Source of the DNA: Chinchilla lanigera
Lineage: Eukaryota; Chordata; Mammalia; Rodentia; Chinchillidae
Reading direction: 5' to 3'
Assembly: GCF_000276665.1 (NCBI RefSeq)
Contig: NW_004955435.1
Coordinates: 2,642,615-2,706,614, forward strand
Length of the DNA: 64,000 nt
The position numbers were made by a program, and so were the translations under genes. Under the pieces are notes generated by a model. It was not told where the DNA came from and ran no database searches. It saw nothing but the letters and a program-made list of their open reading frames with translations. Numbering within the stretch: the stretch's first letter is position 1; every line of letters begins with the position of its first letter. This document shows, piece after piece, positions 37,140 through 49,640 of this stretch.

Positions 37140-37545
37140 CCTTTTTCAGAATGTCATCTAATTGGAATAATATAGTATTGAAACATCTCAAATTGATTCA
37201 TTTAGTAATATGCATTTGTTTTCTCTATGTCTTTTTGAGATGCAATAATTCATTTATTTTTAGTGCTGAATAATATTCTATTGCCTGGATATAACACAAG
37301 TTGTTCAGCCATTCACGTATAATTTTTCAACTCCAACAAATGTCAATAAATGATTGTACAGTAATACTATGTTTAATTTTGTTAGAAACTTGACTATTTG
37401 TCTTGCAAAGTAGCTGAATCATGTTGCATTCACACCAGCAATGAATGAAAGTTTCCATTGCCCAAACCATCACCGGCTTTGGGTGTTGCTGCTGTTCTGA
37501 ATTTTGGCCATTATAATAGGATAGAAAATCCATAAATATTTAAAA
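37140..37545 (-). mobile_element. Old L1 (L1M-type) ORF2 fragment
   Basis: The plus strand is the complement of L1 ORF2: GCTGAATAATATTCTATTGC, then ACACAAGTTGTTCAGCCATTC, and CACACCAGCAATGAATGAAAG further right. It is heavily decayed, with no open frame. Confidence 0.7.
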
Positions 37546-37668
37546 CAATGAATCAAGTATAAGAGTACATATCTCCACAGCCTTCAATAACAATGGGTTT
37601 TCAAAACAGCCTTATGCAATACCTATTATACTAGAGTCACCTGTTAGATATAAATTTTATTAGGGTTC

Positions 37669-38606
37669 NNNNNNNNNNNNNNNNNNNNNNNNNNNNNNNN
37701 NNNNNNNNNNNNNNNNNNNNNNNNNNNNNNNNNNNNNNNNNNNNNNNNNNNNNNNNNNNNNNNNNNNNNNNNNNNNNNNNNNNNNNNNNNNNNNNNNNNN
37801 NNNNNNNNNNNNNNNNNNNNNNNNNNNNNNNNNNNNNNNNNNNNNNNNNNNNNNNNNNNNNNNNNNNNNNNNNNNNNNNNNNNNNNNNNNNNNNNNNNNN
37901 NNNNNNNNNNNNNNNNNNNNNNNNNNNNNNNNNNNNNNNNNNNNNNNNNNNNNNNNNNNNNNNNNNNNNNNNNNNNNNNNNNNNNNNNNNNNNNNNNNNN
38001 NNNNNNNNNNNNNNNNNNNNNNNNNNNNNNNNNNNNNNNNNNNNNNNNNNNNNNNNNNNNNNNNNNNNNNNNNNNNNNNNNNNNNNNNNNNNNNNNNNNN
38101 NNNNNNNNNNNNNNNNNNNNNNNNNNNNNNNNNNNNNNNNNNNNNNNNNNNNNNNNNNNNNNNNNNNNNNNNNNNNNNNNNNNNNNNNNNNNNNNNNNNN
38201 NNNNNNNNNNNNNNNNNNNNNNNNNNNNNNNNNNNNNNNNNNNNNNNNNNNNNNNNNNNNNNNNNNNNNNNNNNNNNNNNNNNNNNNNNNNNNNNNNNNN
38301 NNNNNNNNNNNNNNNNNNNNNNNNNNNNNNNNNNNNNNNNNNNNNNNNNNNNNNNNNNNNNNNNNNNNNNNNNNNNNNNNNNNNNNNNNNNNNNNNNNNN
38401 NNNNNNNNNNNNNNNNNNNNNNNNNNNNNNNNNNNNNNNNNNNNNNNNNNNNNNNNNNNNNNNNNNNNNNNNNNNNNNNNNNNNNNNNNNNNNNNNNNNN
38501 NNNNNNNNNNNNNNNNNNNNNNNNNNNNNNNNNNNNNNNNNNNNNNNNNNNNNNNNNNNNNNNNNNNNNNNNNNNNNNNNNNNNNNNNNNNNNNNNNNNN
38601 NNNNNN
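37669..38606. other. Assembly gap (938 N)
   Basis: A run of N; the sequence on its right is the end of a MaLR LTR, so the gap probably contains the start of that element. Confidence 0.98.
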
Positions 38607-38737
38607 TATCTTCTGCCTCAGAGCCAGCCAAGTATGGACTGAAACCTCCACAAACTGTGAGCTAAATAAACCTTTCCTTCCTTCCTTTTGGGCTTTAGGT
38701 ATTTTGTCTCAGCAACGAGAGAAAACTAACCAAGACA
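38607..38737 (+). mobile_element. 3' end of a MaLR LTR
   Basis: ACAAACTGTGAGCTAAATAAA, then ATTTTGTCTCAGCAACG and AAAACTAACCAAGACA is the conserved 3' end of rodent MaLR LTRs, including the AATAAA signal. The 5' part is hidden by the gap. Confidence 0.75.
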
Positions 38738-38810
38738 ATCACTCACCATGTAACTGTTTCTAGATTTTCTAGATTTTTTACTCACTGCTTCTTCCTCTCT
38801 AGTGATTTTT

Positions 38811-38862
38811 GGCGTGGGAGTACAGCTCAGTGGTAGAGCACGTGAGTGCAGGCTTGTTCTAA
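38811..38862 (+). mobile_element. Truncated ID-like SINE without poly-A tail
   Basis: GGCGTGGGAGTACAGCTCAG followed by TGGTAGAGCACGTG is the 5' half of a tRNA-derived ID-type SINE with its A box. It ends after about 50 bp without an A tail. The flanks CTCTAGTGATTTTT (left) and TCCCTAGTGATTTTA (right) look like a target-site duplication. Confidence 0.55.
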
Positions 38863-39528
38863 TCTTCCCTAGTGATTTTAAACTTAATAAATGCATGCCA
38901 ATGACTCACAACCCCTTATGCACATCACCAACTTCCATCTAAACACGTTCTGAAAGCTACTTCTCTGACCAGTACATCCAGCCCTATCCAAGGCTTTGAA
39001 AGGAGAGATTACAGGCTGTTCACCTGACACTCCAGTCCCCAGCTTTGTGCTTGGTACCTGTCAGGCCCCGGAGCAACTGAATGTAACAGTCAGGTACAGC
39101 AAAACGTCTGCCTGGTCTGTTTTAGTACACATGCTTGTAAACAGGAAACTGTCTGTACCAGCAGAGGCAAACCTGAAGAATGATATTTAAAGATATTCCA
39201 TTTGCATTACCTGTGTGTATATATGTGGATGTGCATAAAATTTACACTGCATGTATATATTTTCAATGTTTATATGTTTCTAAGTGCTGTTTTCTTTCTT
39301 TTCTCCAAAATGCATTTTTAAAAACTGCATACTGTAACAGTAATAGAATAAACTAAATTTAGTCAAGACAAATTGATCTACCATGCTACAAACTCACGAT
39401 GATATAAAATGTAAAATTCGTTTTACAGCGATTCATTAATATTCTAAAAGTATTGGTAATTCATTTAAAGTTTATTTCCACATAGCAGCATATTTTAAAT
39501 GTATTAGTTGATATGCACATATACTTAA

Positions 39529-39550
39529 GAGAGAGAGACAGAGAGAGAAC
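39529..39550. repeat. (GA)n microsatellite
   Basis: Short GAGAGAGAGACAGAGAGAGA run. Confidence 0.9.
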
Positions 39551-39715
39551 ACAGTCACATGCATAGAATAGGATAAATATATGCAGAAATTCTTAGTTTC
39601 TCTTAGGATTCAGAGAGTACATATGAATATTGAGACACTCCAGATATCTTTCGGAAACAGCTGTACCATCATTAGAAATACAGGGGTAATTCTCCTTAAG
39701 AGTAGACAGACACTG

Positions 39716-39895
39716 CCCTGGCATGGTGGCCCACACCGATAGTCCCAGTTACTTAGGAGGCTCAGGCAGGAGAGTTGCAAGTTTGACGCAACCTGGGGAA
39801 TTTGGTGAGACTTGATGTCAAGGTGAAAAATAAAAGGAGGACATACGTCAGTGGTAGAGCACCTCTGGGTTAACTCCAGTACTACAAACATCAAA
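39716..39895 (+). mobile_element. B1-dID composite SINE
   Basis: The B1 part (CCCTGGCATGGTGGCCCACAC, GGAGGCTCAGGCAGGAGAGTT) is followed by an A-rich linker and an ID-like part (ACGTCAGTGGTAGAGCACC, GGGTTAACTCCAGTACTAC), ending in an A/C-rich tail. Confidence 0.8.
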
Positions 39896-40950
39896 CAAAC
39901 ACATGAACAACAACAAAAAACAGCTACTTTGGTGTATGCACTGAAAGAATAATTGATTCGTGTAAAATTTCACGTAAGAAAAATATAGTCATATAGAATG
40001 TGAAGTACAGGGCAAATCCTGTGTTAATATGAAATAACAATATATTTTCCTTTTAGTAGAATGATCCATCTCAAGGCATCTCTCAGGCTGCAATTAATCA
40101 TAGTAATTCCAACTGGCTACCTAATTTTTAATTTATTTAATATAGTTTTATCTACATGGAATTACTTATCTTTATTTATATAACAAACAAGTCATTTTTT
40201 CTTCACTGGAAAAATTTTTCTTATCCTTGTTTCACTATTAAAAATTTGCAATTTTGATTCCCAAAACATCTTTTTCTTCTAAGACGTTTAAATTTCAGTC
40301 TAATTTTTAATTCTGGGTAAGAAATGTTCCAAGATATATACACTCACAGAATACAAAACAAACGATTTCTAAGGGGATGAAGGGAGAAATGAAATATGAA
40401 GGGAAAATATAACAATGACAAATAAATCCCAGTAAGTAATTTAACCCTACTGTACATCATTTTTCTTTCCCATCTAAAAATAAAGAGTAAGAAAGAAAGA
40501 AAAAAGGATTACTTTTGCCTCTTCTTATAAGATAAAAGAAGATACTGGCAAGACAAGTGCTTTCTAAACATAGCATAGATATTGTCTAAAAAATTACTTC
40601 TGAGGTCCAATGATAAACACCTATTTATATTAAAAATTGTTGTTTTGGAAGATCTCTAAATAAATTAGAACTATTACTTGTTCTATTACCCAAAGTAGTA
40701 AGAGACCCTTAACATGAGAGAAGGCTATGAGGCTAAAGTTTAGAAATGTACTGAATTAAACTAAATTTCTTGAGCTACTGGGAAAAATATTATGAAGATT
40801 ATACATGTATGTGTGTGTGTAACTTATGTATGCAATTCTAGCCCCTTATTTTAATGTAGGTGTGCTACTAGATATAGATAATATATAAATATTATCCACA
40901 ATTATATTCCTTTTATTTTAATGTAGCTGTTCTCTAGTATATCTGTAGAG
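39896..40950. other. Unique AT-rich intron
   Basis: No gene or repeat family was recognised; a short TGTGTGTG run lies near 40810. Confidence 0.5.
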
Positions 40951-40967
40951 CATAGTGACTTTGCCTT

Positions 40968-41389
40968 TTTTTTTTAATAAAAGAATGAAAACGTAATAAC
41001 AAACAGACATCCACTTACAAAATAGTACAAGAACAATACAGGCAATAATGAACTACAGACAAGGTGACAGGAAATTAACCATGGTTGTTGTATTACATAT
41101 TTATATCTTCAAAGTGTTACTCAAGAAAACAAATATAGACATGCAAGACCAATCAAATAATTAATCATTAACTGATCCTTTCAATAAAGCGATACAAGTC
41201 AGTAGTACAACCAAGTTAGCTATCCTGTGTACACATATATACACAATTTTCCCCTTCTTTCTTTTCTCTTTTCCCTCATCCCAGTTGCTCTTTACTTTTG
41301 AGCAGTTTCCTTTCGTTTCACAATGTCTATCATACCTCTTAATTTTTATTCACTCTTTCAGATTCTTACACTAGTGAAACAATACACTG
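40968..41389 (-). mobile_element. L1 3' UTR, main part of a 5'-inverted insertion
   Basis: The minus strand carries the same 3' UTR as 34497-34910, with the poly-A end as a T-run at 40967-40975. It stops at 41389, where an opposite-strand L1 piece begins. The whole insertion is flanked by CATAGTGACTTTGCCTT (40951-40967) and CGTAGTGACTTTGCGTT (41512-41528). Confidence 0.92.
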
Positions 41390-41511
41390 CTTATATAATG
41401 GAATATTACTCACCTATAAAGAAAGATAAATTCGAGACTTTTATAGGTAAATGGCCATAACTAGAGACCATACTCACAAGTGAAAGCAATCAGCCCTGCA
41501 TGTGTAAGTAA
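41390..41511 (+). mobile_element. L1 ORF2 end, inverted 5' part of the same insertion
   Basis: The plus strand encodes the end of ORF2 (Tyr-Ser-Pro-Ile-Lys-Lys-Asp-Lys, then Gly-Lys-Trp). In element coordinates it ends where the minus-strand 3' UTR piece begins, so little or no L1 sequence is lost at the inversion joint. Confidence 0.9.
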
Positions 41512-41528
41512 CGTAGTGACTTTGCGTT

Positions 41529-43089
41529 TATCTAAGTCCTGGATAGAAAAAAACTAAAAACTTCTGTGAAGTACCGAGTTCTACCAGAGAAATGAGTCTG
41601 AGTCAAACCTTGCCTCCTCTAATTTTCACTGAGTGACTGTCTGTCTCCTTCACTCTTTATTCCCCTGGTTCCCGCTTAAAGAGGTGACCCTGAAGCAGAG
41701 CTGAAAGGTGAGAAGCAGCGAGCAATGCGAGAGCTCAGTGGAGGCGAGAGACAGGCAAACATGAATCCCACGCTTGGACGCTTGAGACAAAAAAAGGTGG
41801 CCTCTAAAAGGAGTGAAGTCTTTCCGGACATTGTAACTTAGAAACTCAGATTGAATTATTCCCGTTTCACTGAATGTCTTCATTTAAAAACAGCTGCAAC
41901 CAAATAACACCTGGCAGGACAAAAGCAACACTAAGAGACTCTAAAAACAAAATCAAAGTATCTTCTATGCCATTTTATTTCACCCTAAACATTCAAAAGT
42001 CCTTTTTGTAGATGGGACAAGATGCGATCCCTATTTCCAGGTTTGTCAAGTAAGCACTGATTAAATTTTTTAATGGAAGCACTTTAGAGAGCTCCCTTGG
42101 TGCAAAATTTATACAGGAGCTAAAACAATGGACCACAGAATATATTTCAATCCATGTTTCCCACCATTAATAGATATCACAGAGATGTCACAGTCGGCAC
42201 TATGGTTTTTCATCTAGAGTTGAGAATAATGGGTGACTAAAATATAGCAATACTGACTTTTAATAGTTACCACACTGTGTAGATGAGGGTCAGACTGAAC
42301 AGCAGCACTTTACTGCTTCATAATTTACGCAGTTCTTCTTTGATAATTACATGTTTTAGATATAAACCATAAATACCAGACATTAATAACCATTAATTCA
42401 GTGGTACTGATACCTACTCTTCGTCTCAGATGCATCCTGGTGATTCTGAAAGCTAGATTATCTATTTAATTCTTAGTTATGCTTTTTTAAGAGGGTGAAT
42501 GTCTAAAATGTAACTTATTGGATTTCATGGTACACCACAGAGAGTGGGAGACATGATACATAAGCTAGTGCTCCATAATCACATTTATAAATATAGTTAG
42601 AAGATCTTCAGAGTATTTTTAGTATTACTCTATCCAAGCCAATCATAAATTATTAGTTTTTAAAATAATTCTTTGAAATTTATTTAATCAATTTAAATTG
42701 TTTGTTTCCAACCTGGGGACAGCAGACTACAATGCGTCAAATCTAGCTGGCCTTCTGTTTTTGTAAGTAAATTTTTTCTGGAACACAACCACTCTCATCT
42801 ATTTGTATGTTGTTTAGGCTATGGAATCATATTACTGAGAACACCGAACATATATGCTCTGTGGATTTTTGTATGAAAAAATTTGTTTACCTCTGTTTTA
42901 TATTATCAAATTATTATGCCTATCAATTTTTTTAAACATCACTTCTTTTAATTGAGGTAGTACAGGTAGGGAAGTTTTAGGCCAGAACAGTTTGTGTCCA
43001 GTTGTGAAGTGTTTTTCTTCTCAAAAATTTTCTAAGTGTGAGGACTGCAAATTATAAAATTCTCTTTTGGCTTTAATAATAAAATTTCA
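41529..43089. other. Unique intron
   Basis: No gene or repeat family was recognised. Confidence 0.5.
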
Positions 43090-43222
43090 CTGGTGAGGCT
43101 GAGGCAGGAGGATCACCCTCAGTTCAAGGTTCAAGGCCAGCCTAGGCTACAGTGTGAGTTCAGGGCCAACCTGAACTACATAGTAAGACCTTGTCTCAAC
43201 AGCAATAGTAACAACCATAATA
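43090..43222 (+). mobile_element. 5'-truncated B1 SINE with internal duplication
   Basis: GAGGCTGAGGCAGGAGGATCA is followed by two related blocks, AAGGCCAGCCTAGGCTACAG and AGGGCCAACCTGAACTACAT. AGACCTTGTCTCAACA and an A-rich tail close it. The first ~40 bp of B1 are missing. Confidence 0.85.
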
Positions 43223-46200
43223 ACTAGAGAATTGAACTTACTCTGGAAGGTATGGGGTTAATAATATCCCTTAGTTATGGCGAGCGGATCAGGTCTGCAA
43301 TCTCCTGCATGAGTATACAGCAAAGGCTAAATAAAGAGAGGCAAATGGAATGATTTCAGGGTTCCAGGAGGATCAGAGCCCTCTCACGTAATTCGTAATT
43401 CTCCCAGGGCTAAGACCACCTGTGCCTAACAATTGAAGCAACAGATTTTTTAAAAGTAACTAAGCTACTGGATATCCTCACCACTTGGCAGAATGGTACA
43501 CTTTTTACCCCAAAGTAAAATAAATACAAACACCTCCAGTGAATGGAATTTAGTGCATATCATTGTAACTTTTAGATACGTTGGGAAATATCAGCCATTA
43601 ATTTTCTTTTAAATATAATATGCTGATATATGAGGAAGAACAAATACTATAGACAGATATCAACATATATCTTCCAGAAGAGATGACAAAGAAAACAGTA
43701 GAATTAACTATTATGTTTTCGTACATAGTAAAATGTCTTCAAATTAATTAGAATGAGCAATAACAAAAAATTACAATGCACATATAAACAATAGTCTATT
43801 ATCTATAAATCCATTCTATTCTTCTTAAATTGAAGAAAACGCTAAATATAATTACAAAATACATATTCAAAACATGTAAACCACTAATTTTCCACTTGTA
43901 AAAGCCTGATTCAAAAAGCAATTTACTTTATGGTTTACTTAAGCTTTGCAACTACATTAAAATATGATAGTATATACACAACAGCTTGTTAACAAGATTA
44001 TCATAACATTAAAATCATAATGTGGCACTTCAATTATGGATACTTAAAATTAAAGCTAATCCTCACAGTACCAATTTTATCTCCTAAATAATTTTAGCTA
44101 TTAGATGCTCATTCAAAGTCTGTATCTGAAATGATAAGCGTTCTAGAGTAACAACTTAGCTCTGTAGTTTTCTTTGGTAACAAAACAAAAGCTGCAACCC
44201 TTATTATTTACTCTTTAATATGCAATCCTTTGATAGCAAAGGATAAATACATTTTTTCCTGACCTTTGCTCAGTGCTTCTTATTCATGTTGCTGATGTTG
44301 TTTCAAAGAAAACATCCTAAATGACACTTGAGTACCTTTGCAATTTTTTTGGCTTTATCATTCCAAATCTATCACATCAGCATAAAGTGGTATTTTCAAT
44401 ATTGGTTTGATTTTTTTCTAAAAATACTGCTCCTAACTAAACATTGGGTTGTACATAGCAGCCAGCAGGTTAGACATGCCAATTCTTAGATTAATAAATA
44501 TGATAATGCATTTCATAATTAAATAATTGGGTTAAGCTACTTCTGATTTCATTTGTTCTACTCTCACAAAATTTCTAATTGAAAATCATGATGTAATCAA
44601 TATTTTTCAAAACTAAATTATAATCAAAGTTTAAAGTAGTAAAAAAGATACTAAACTAACACAGATCTACATCTATACATGTATATAACTTATTTTATAC
44701 ATATACATGTCCCTTTCTACCAAATAGGTAAGTAATCCAGAAATATCATTGTTCAGCTTGTTTTGGTTTTAATAAAATTAGTAAAAATTAATGCAGCACT
44801 TTCCGGTCTTTCCCTTGAACACAGGAAAAGTTAAATGGGCCACCTGAACCTAAACATCAAATCTCACATACACATACAACAAAACTGTCCAAAGAATAAG
44901 ATTAAGCCGGATAATAAAATTCTTGTTTTTAAATCTTGTCCATATGAACAAAACTACTCATAGAGACAATTCTTTTTTCTGTTTATGTAGATGTATCAGT
45001 TAAAGAAAAATGCCAGTAGCTTATCATTATGCTTAGTAAGGGATGAAAGATTAATATAACTAAAACAATACACCATTAGGAATATACCTGAGGGCTGAAA
45101 AATACTTGTGTCTAGGAATCACTCCTTAGATTTCAATCTTTCTATAGGTTCAGATTATTATCTGTATCCCTTCCACATCTAAAGGTTTCTGAGTGAAAAT
45201 TAAACACATTACAGAATTTTCAATCTTTTGGTTCAAGTAATAGTTAGAATTGTTGTATCTCTCAAAAATTTTTTTCAAAAGTTGTTATGGTTATACTTTA
45301 ATATTTAACACTGTACACATGGCTGAGTTGATGAGACACCTACAATCCTACTGGACATACCACAAAAAGTCAGCAAGTATAAACTGAATAACTCAATATC
45401 CCCATCTAGTGACAGAGCTCTTAACACGTGATACAGGCAACTAAAACAAAATCTGGACTTGAATACATGAATATGTCCTGGTAGTTCACCTGTATAATAA
45501 TAATAATAGAAACATAACATCTCACTGAACAGACTTGGTTCTGAAACTAAAATACTAGCTTTTAAATGACAATATCAGTACTCCATACATGAAATTAGTA
45601 TCTTTGCTATACACATAAATATATTCATAAATCTAACCGATTGACATTTCTATGTATAATTAAGAAACTATCAAAAAGCTCCCCATAGAATTTTTATCTC
45701 AATCAACTATACTATATGTGGTATGTCCTTCTTCTTTCTTGATATTCAACACCTACTTTTAATAAATTATTTGATTCAAATACCTATCAAAATGTTACCT
45801 AGTACCCACTACACATGGCCCACTATTGCCTCTAGGACTGAAAAGGGACAAAGAGACACATGTGAAAAATGCTTTCACCTTCTGTCTTGATATTTAGAAT
45901 TTCATACAGGGGCTAAAATGGCTACAAACATAATAGTAAAGAAATTAAATCATCTTGGCATGAAAAGAGGGTTGAATTGGCTAAGATGAACAGAAAATAT
46001 AAATTTGCGAATTTTGCCTCTTAGATTCATTGTACAGTAGATTCAAATTGTGATCTAGACGTGATGTATTTTGTTTCTTTTTAATATTTTCACTTTTAGG
46101 AATCCTGTTGACTTCCATAGTCAGAACACTGCAATACATTCTATGTAAGTTAGAAAAGAAATACTCCCTTTTGTATTCTATATGCTAAGAGTATAATGAA

Positions 46201-47629
46201 GTTTCACAGTCACTTCAATTAATTATGTATGATATATATAAATTCTTTCAACTAAGTACTAAATATCATTAAAAGCAAATAATAGAGCGCTAACATTGTC
46301 TAATTTTCATTAAATTTCATAAATTACAAATCATTCTAACATTGCCTTCATTAGTCATATCAATTCTATGAGGTTTTTAATCCTTTTTTACAAACGTGAA
46401 ATATTCAAAAATAATTTACATAAACTTACATTTGGAGTCACAAATTTGATTCTCACTGCTTATCCTAGTATTTCTCATATTTTTAACTTTTCCAGTTCTT
46501 ACTTCCTTGTCTTTCTTATTATTCATAATATATTCTCACCATAGAACATTTAGAAAAACAAAAAGATATGCCTGGGAAAAGTATCTGTAAACCCATTGCT
46601 CCAGCTGTGGTATTTACATTTTATTCCTATCATTCCTTCCTCTGTGATTTATAGTCTCAGGCAAGATCATGCTCTCCATCTCATTGTTTCTTGGTATTTC
46701 TACTGAATGTTACAACACAAGGATTCTTGTTTCACTAAGGACACACTATTAAAGATATTTTAATTTCCAGATAGAAGCCAGTATGGCACAATTTTCCACA
46801 TATGTGTGTCTGTGTGTATAATCTTCATTTCCTCATTCCCTTAATCTCAGACTGTTAGAGCCCATTAAATTTGATCAAGGCAATAGTCCATAATTTAAGA
46901 ATTAGACATAGAGTGTTCATAGTTTCTATGACTTCTGCATAATATATTTCTGGAACATAAAGTGTTATTAAAACTACACATTTATTTTAAGTTTCTGTGC
47001 TTACTGGCTCTATTTTTTCTTAATTGAAATGGTAATTTCCAACACTCATGAGCTACCTCTAGCAAGCAAAAACCTGCTTGCCATCAAATTGCTGAAAATG
47101 TGTAGGGTTTTTCACAAAATTCATACCTTTATATTTACAAATAGACTTGAATATTGTCAACAGTTTCTTAAGTATACTTCGCCAATAATCTATGAGATCC
47201 TAATTGTTTTAAATCTGTCATACATATGGAAGTAGAATACTGTGATGTCTTTTAATTTTTGCCATTTTTCCTATGAAGGAAGCTTTTTAATGTAATCAAC
47301 ACCCAGTCATTTCTTTAAGCACTTTTCAGTTTATTAGCTCTTTCCCCATTGAATCTCCAAGAAAAAAAAATCACTTCTGTAATTCACTGGACTCTGGCCT
47401 TTTCATTTATTGCATTTAACTTTACAAAATACATTGAGTTTTTTTACCCCTACAAGGTGACCATATAAAGTGACTTTTTGCACAGAGCAAAACAACTTTC
47501 TCAGATCATTTAGTGAATAGCTTCACAAGTTCCCAATGATTTGTGTACTTTATCATATAATAAACATCACTGGGTCTTTATAAGTTCCATTATCAATTAT
47601 ACCCATTCATAACTTTTGTTTCATTTTTA
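43223..47629. other. Unique AT-rich intron
   Basis: Over 4 kb with no gene or clear repeat. A short (TAA)n run lies at 45495-45510. Weak L1-like wording near 46980-47300 was not strong enough to call. Confidence 0.5.
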
Positions 47630-47722
47630 TTTATATGTTTGCTTGTTTTGTGCTGGGAGGAAACTCAGAGTCTTGTACATGTTCAAGTGTGCTACCAGGA
47701 GGTTACACCCTTACCACTTGTT
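47630..47722 (-). mobile_element. Old ID-like SINE
   Basis: GTGCTGGGAGGAAACTCAGAG, then CTTGTACATGTTCAAGTGTGC and TACCAGGAGGTTACACCC is the complement of an ID-type tRNA-derived body. It is more diverged than the young ID copies, and no target-site duplication was found. Confidence 0.6.
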
Positions 47723-48812
47723 ATGTCTGAGAAGGCCTTGGAATTTCTAGATATAAACACCTTTAGAAAATAATAGTCGCTTTGTCATTTCCACATCAAA
47801 CCACACTTATTATTTGTGGTTTTGTACCCATCACGATTTCATAGGTCTATCTATAGCTCTGTTTTTACATCCTTTGTTCTTAAATCCTTTACCCTTAGTT
47901 TTCAAAGAAGAAAGAAAAGGTGCAGATGGGTGACATGCGTGAATGTGGTGTAGCCTCACTCTGGCTCTTGATTGATAAGAACTCCATCAGTGAGGGGAGG
48001 GGACAGATGTCACTCAGCAACACAAATCGTCCCTAGGCAACACCATGCAGACCATAGCCTCTAACCATAGACAAGCATTTTAGAATAAATTAATAAAAAT
48101 AACTAGATTTTTAGTTAAACTAGGTACATTTCAAGTGCTCACCACCCCCTGCCGCTAGTGCCTGTCACACTGAAAGACACATGCACACAGCATTTCCATC
48201 AGAGTTGTGGGAAGCTCTGCTATAGGAGTCTCCCTAAGCCACAGAACCGTGGGCGGGAACCTCCTCCCTTCCATCCTCTCATCTCACATCATATTACAGT
48301 CCAGTCTTACTACTGGACACACTACTAAAAATGTTAAATTCCAACTATGTTTTTCCTGATACAGATTTTCCGAAGCTCAGTATTGTCTACTGCACCTAAC
48401 TTGACTCTCCTGCTTTCCGTTTGGATGCACTGTCCCTGGAGATCACAAGCCTCCCCTTGGCTACAAGTATCAAAATGCTGTCTGTCCAAACGCCTACGTC
48501 AACTCTCATCTGTTTCCTGAGAGAGTTCATGGAGGATTATATTTTCTCTCCACCTACTGAATATTCAAACATGGGTTTACTTTCACTATCTCAAACTCAT
48601 CTGAAAATGAACTGCTCTTCATTAACACTTTTTCTTCTTTCTCCCTATCCCAATTTATGTACTTAATGCTTTATTTTAGCAGCACATTCCAAAGAATGGT
48701 GAAAGGGTGCTTTCTTAATAGCTCAGGGCATCCTCACATGCGGGACTGGGGTAAACATAGAAGGGGTCTAAAGTGACTCATGAACTAGAACTCTGGAAGT
48801 GGGCGTGGGCGT
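47723..48812. other. Unique intron
   Basis: No gene or repeat family was recognised. Confidence 0.5.
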
Positions 48813-48901
48813 GGAACTGGAACTGGAACTGGAACTGGAACTGGAACTGGAACTAGAACTAGAACTAGAACTAGAACTAGAACTAGAACTATAGAACTAG
48901 G
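48813..48901. repeat. Hexanucleotide array (GGAACT)7(AGAACT)6
   Basis: Seven GGAACT units (48813-48854) switch abruptly to six AGAACT units (48855-48890), then an interrupted ATAGAACTAGG end. Two GTGGGC units precede it. Confidence 0.97.
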
Positions 48902-49214
48902 AATGGCTTCCAGATTGCATGGAAAACATTGGCCAGGACAGGAAAATGGATGATGTAGCAGAGCACAAAGGGCAAAAATCCTCTTTTCTGTTCAAAGTTT
49001 GTAGAAATAGTAGATCCTTTAATAAACAGAAAGGTCCCCAACTTGGTGTAAAGCGGCCAACATTTGTTAATCTTCAGAATCAGTCCAGTCCTCCAAGTTG
49101 CTCCTGGCTAGACACGCACATGCTCAGGTCAACATCATCATGTGGACACCTAAAGCCACGCAAGGGCAGATCAAGAGATCAACCTCAGGAGAGACAGGGA
49201 TGCTCCCACACCAT

Positions 49215-49640
49215 TGTGGCGAATATTTAGACACCCCCACCATCCCCAAAGCCTCACATGCCCATACATGGGGATTCGGGGTGACTGGATCGTGGGTGTG
49301 TGATGCTGAGTCAGGGACATGTGATACTGTATTAGTCCACTGACGGGTTTACAGTTTGGTGAGATGTTGGCAGGCGAAGCCTGGTGGAAAGAAATGAGTC
49401 ACTGGCTTGTGGCCTGGAAGTACATAATCTTCCTACTCCTTCGATTCCCCTCTGTTTCCTGCCTGCCCTGCCATGGCACTGTTTCTCTTCTGCCATGGCT
49501 CTCTGCCATGGTGCCTTTCTTTGAGCCAACTGACAATGGACTGAAATTTCTATGAACTGTGAGCCAGAATAAACCTCTCTTCCTTGAATTGGTGTGTGTC
49601 AGTTATTTTGTTCTAGCAACAAGTAACCGAGACACTTACC
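49215..49640 (+). mobile_element. MaLR LTR
   Basis: Blocks in consensus order are GGGGTGACTGGATCGTGGG (49276), GTATTAGTCCACTGACGGG, a TCTGCCATGGCTCTCTGCCA region, GAACTGTGAGCCAGAATAAA (with polyadenylation signal) and TTATTTTGTTCTAGCAACAA to the end near 49635. The left boundary is approximate. Small open frames inside are shadows. Confidence 0.72.

Noticed and set aside
37644..38651. Two minus-strand frames of over 320 codons
   Set aside because: They consist of the 938-N gap with a few codons on each side.
48813..48901. Regular short repeats that could suggest a CRISPR array
   Set aside because: Units are contiguous hexamers without spacers in a mammalian genome; a plain microsatellite.
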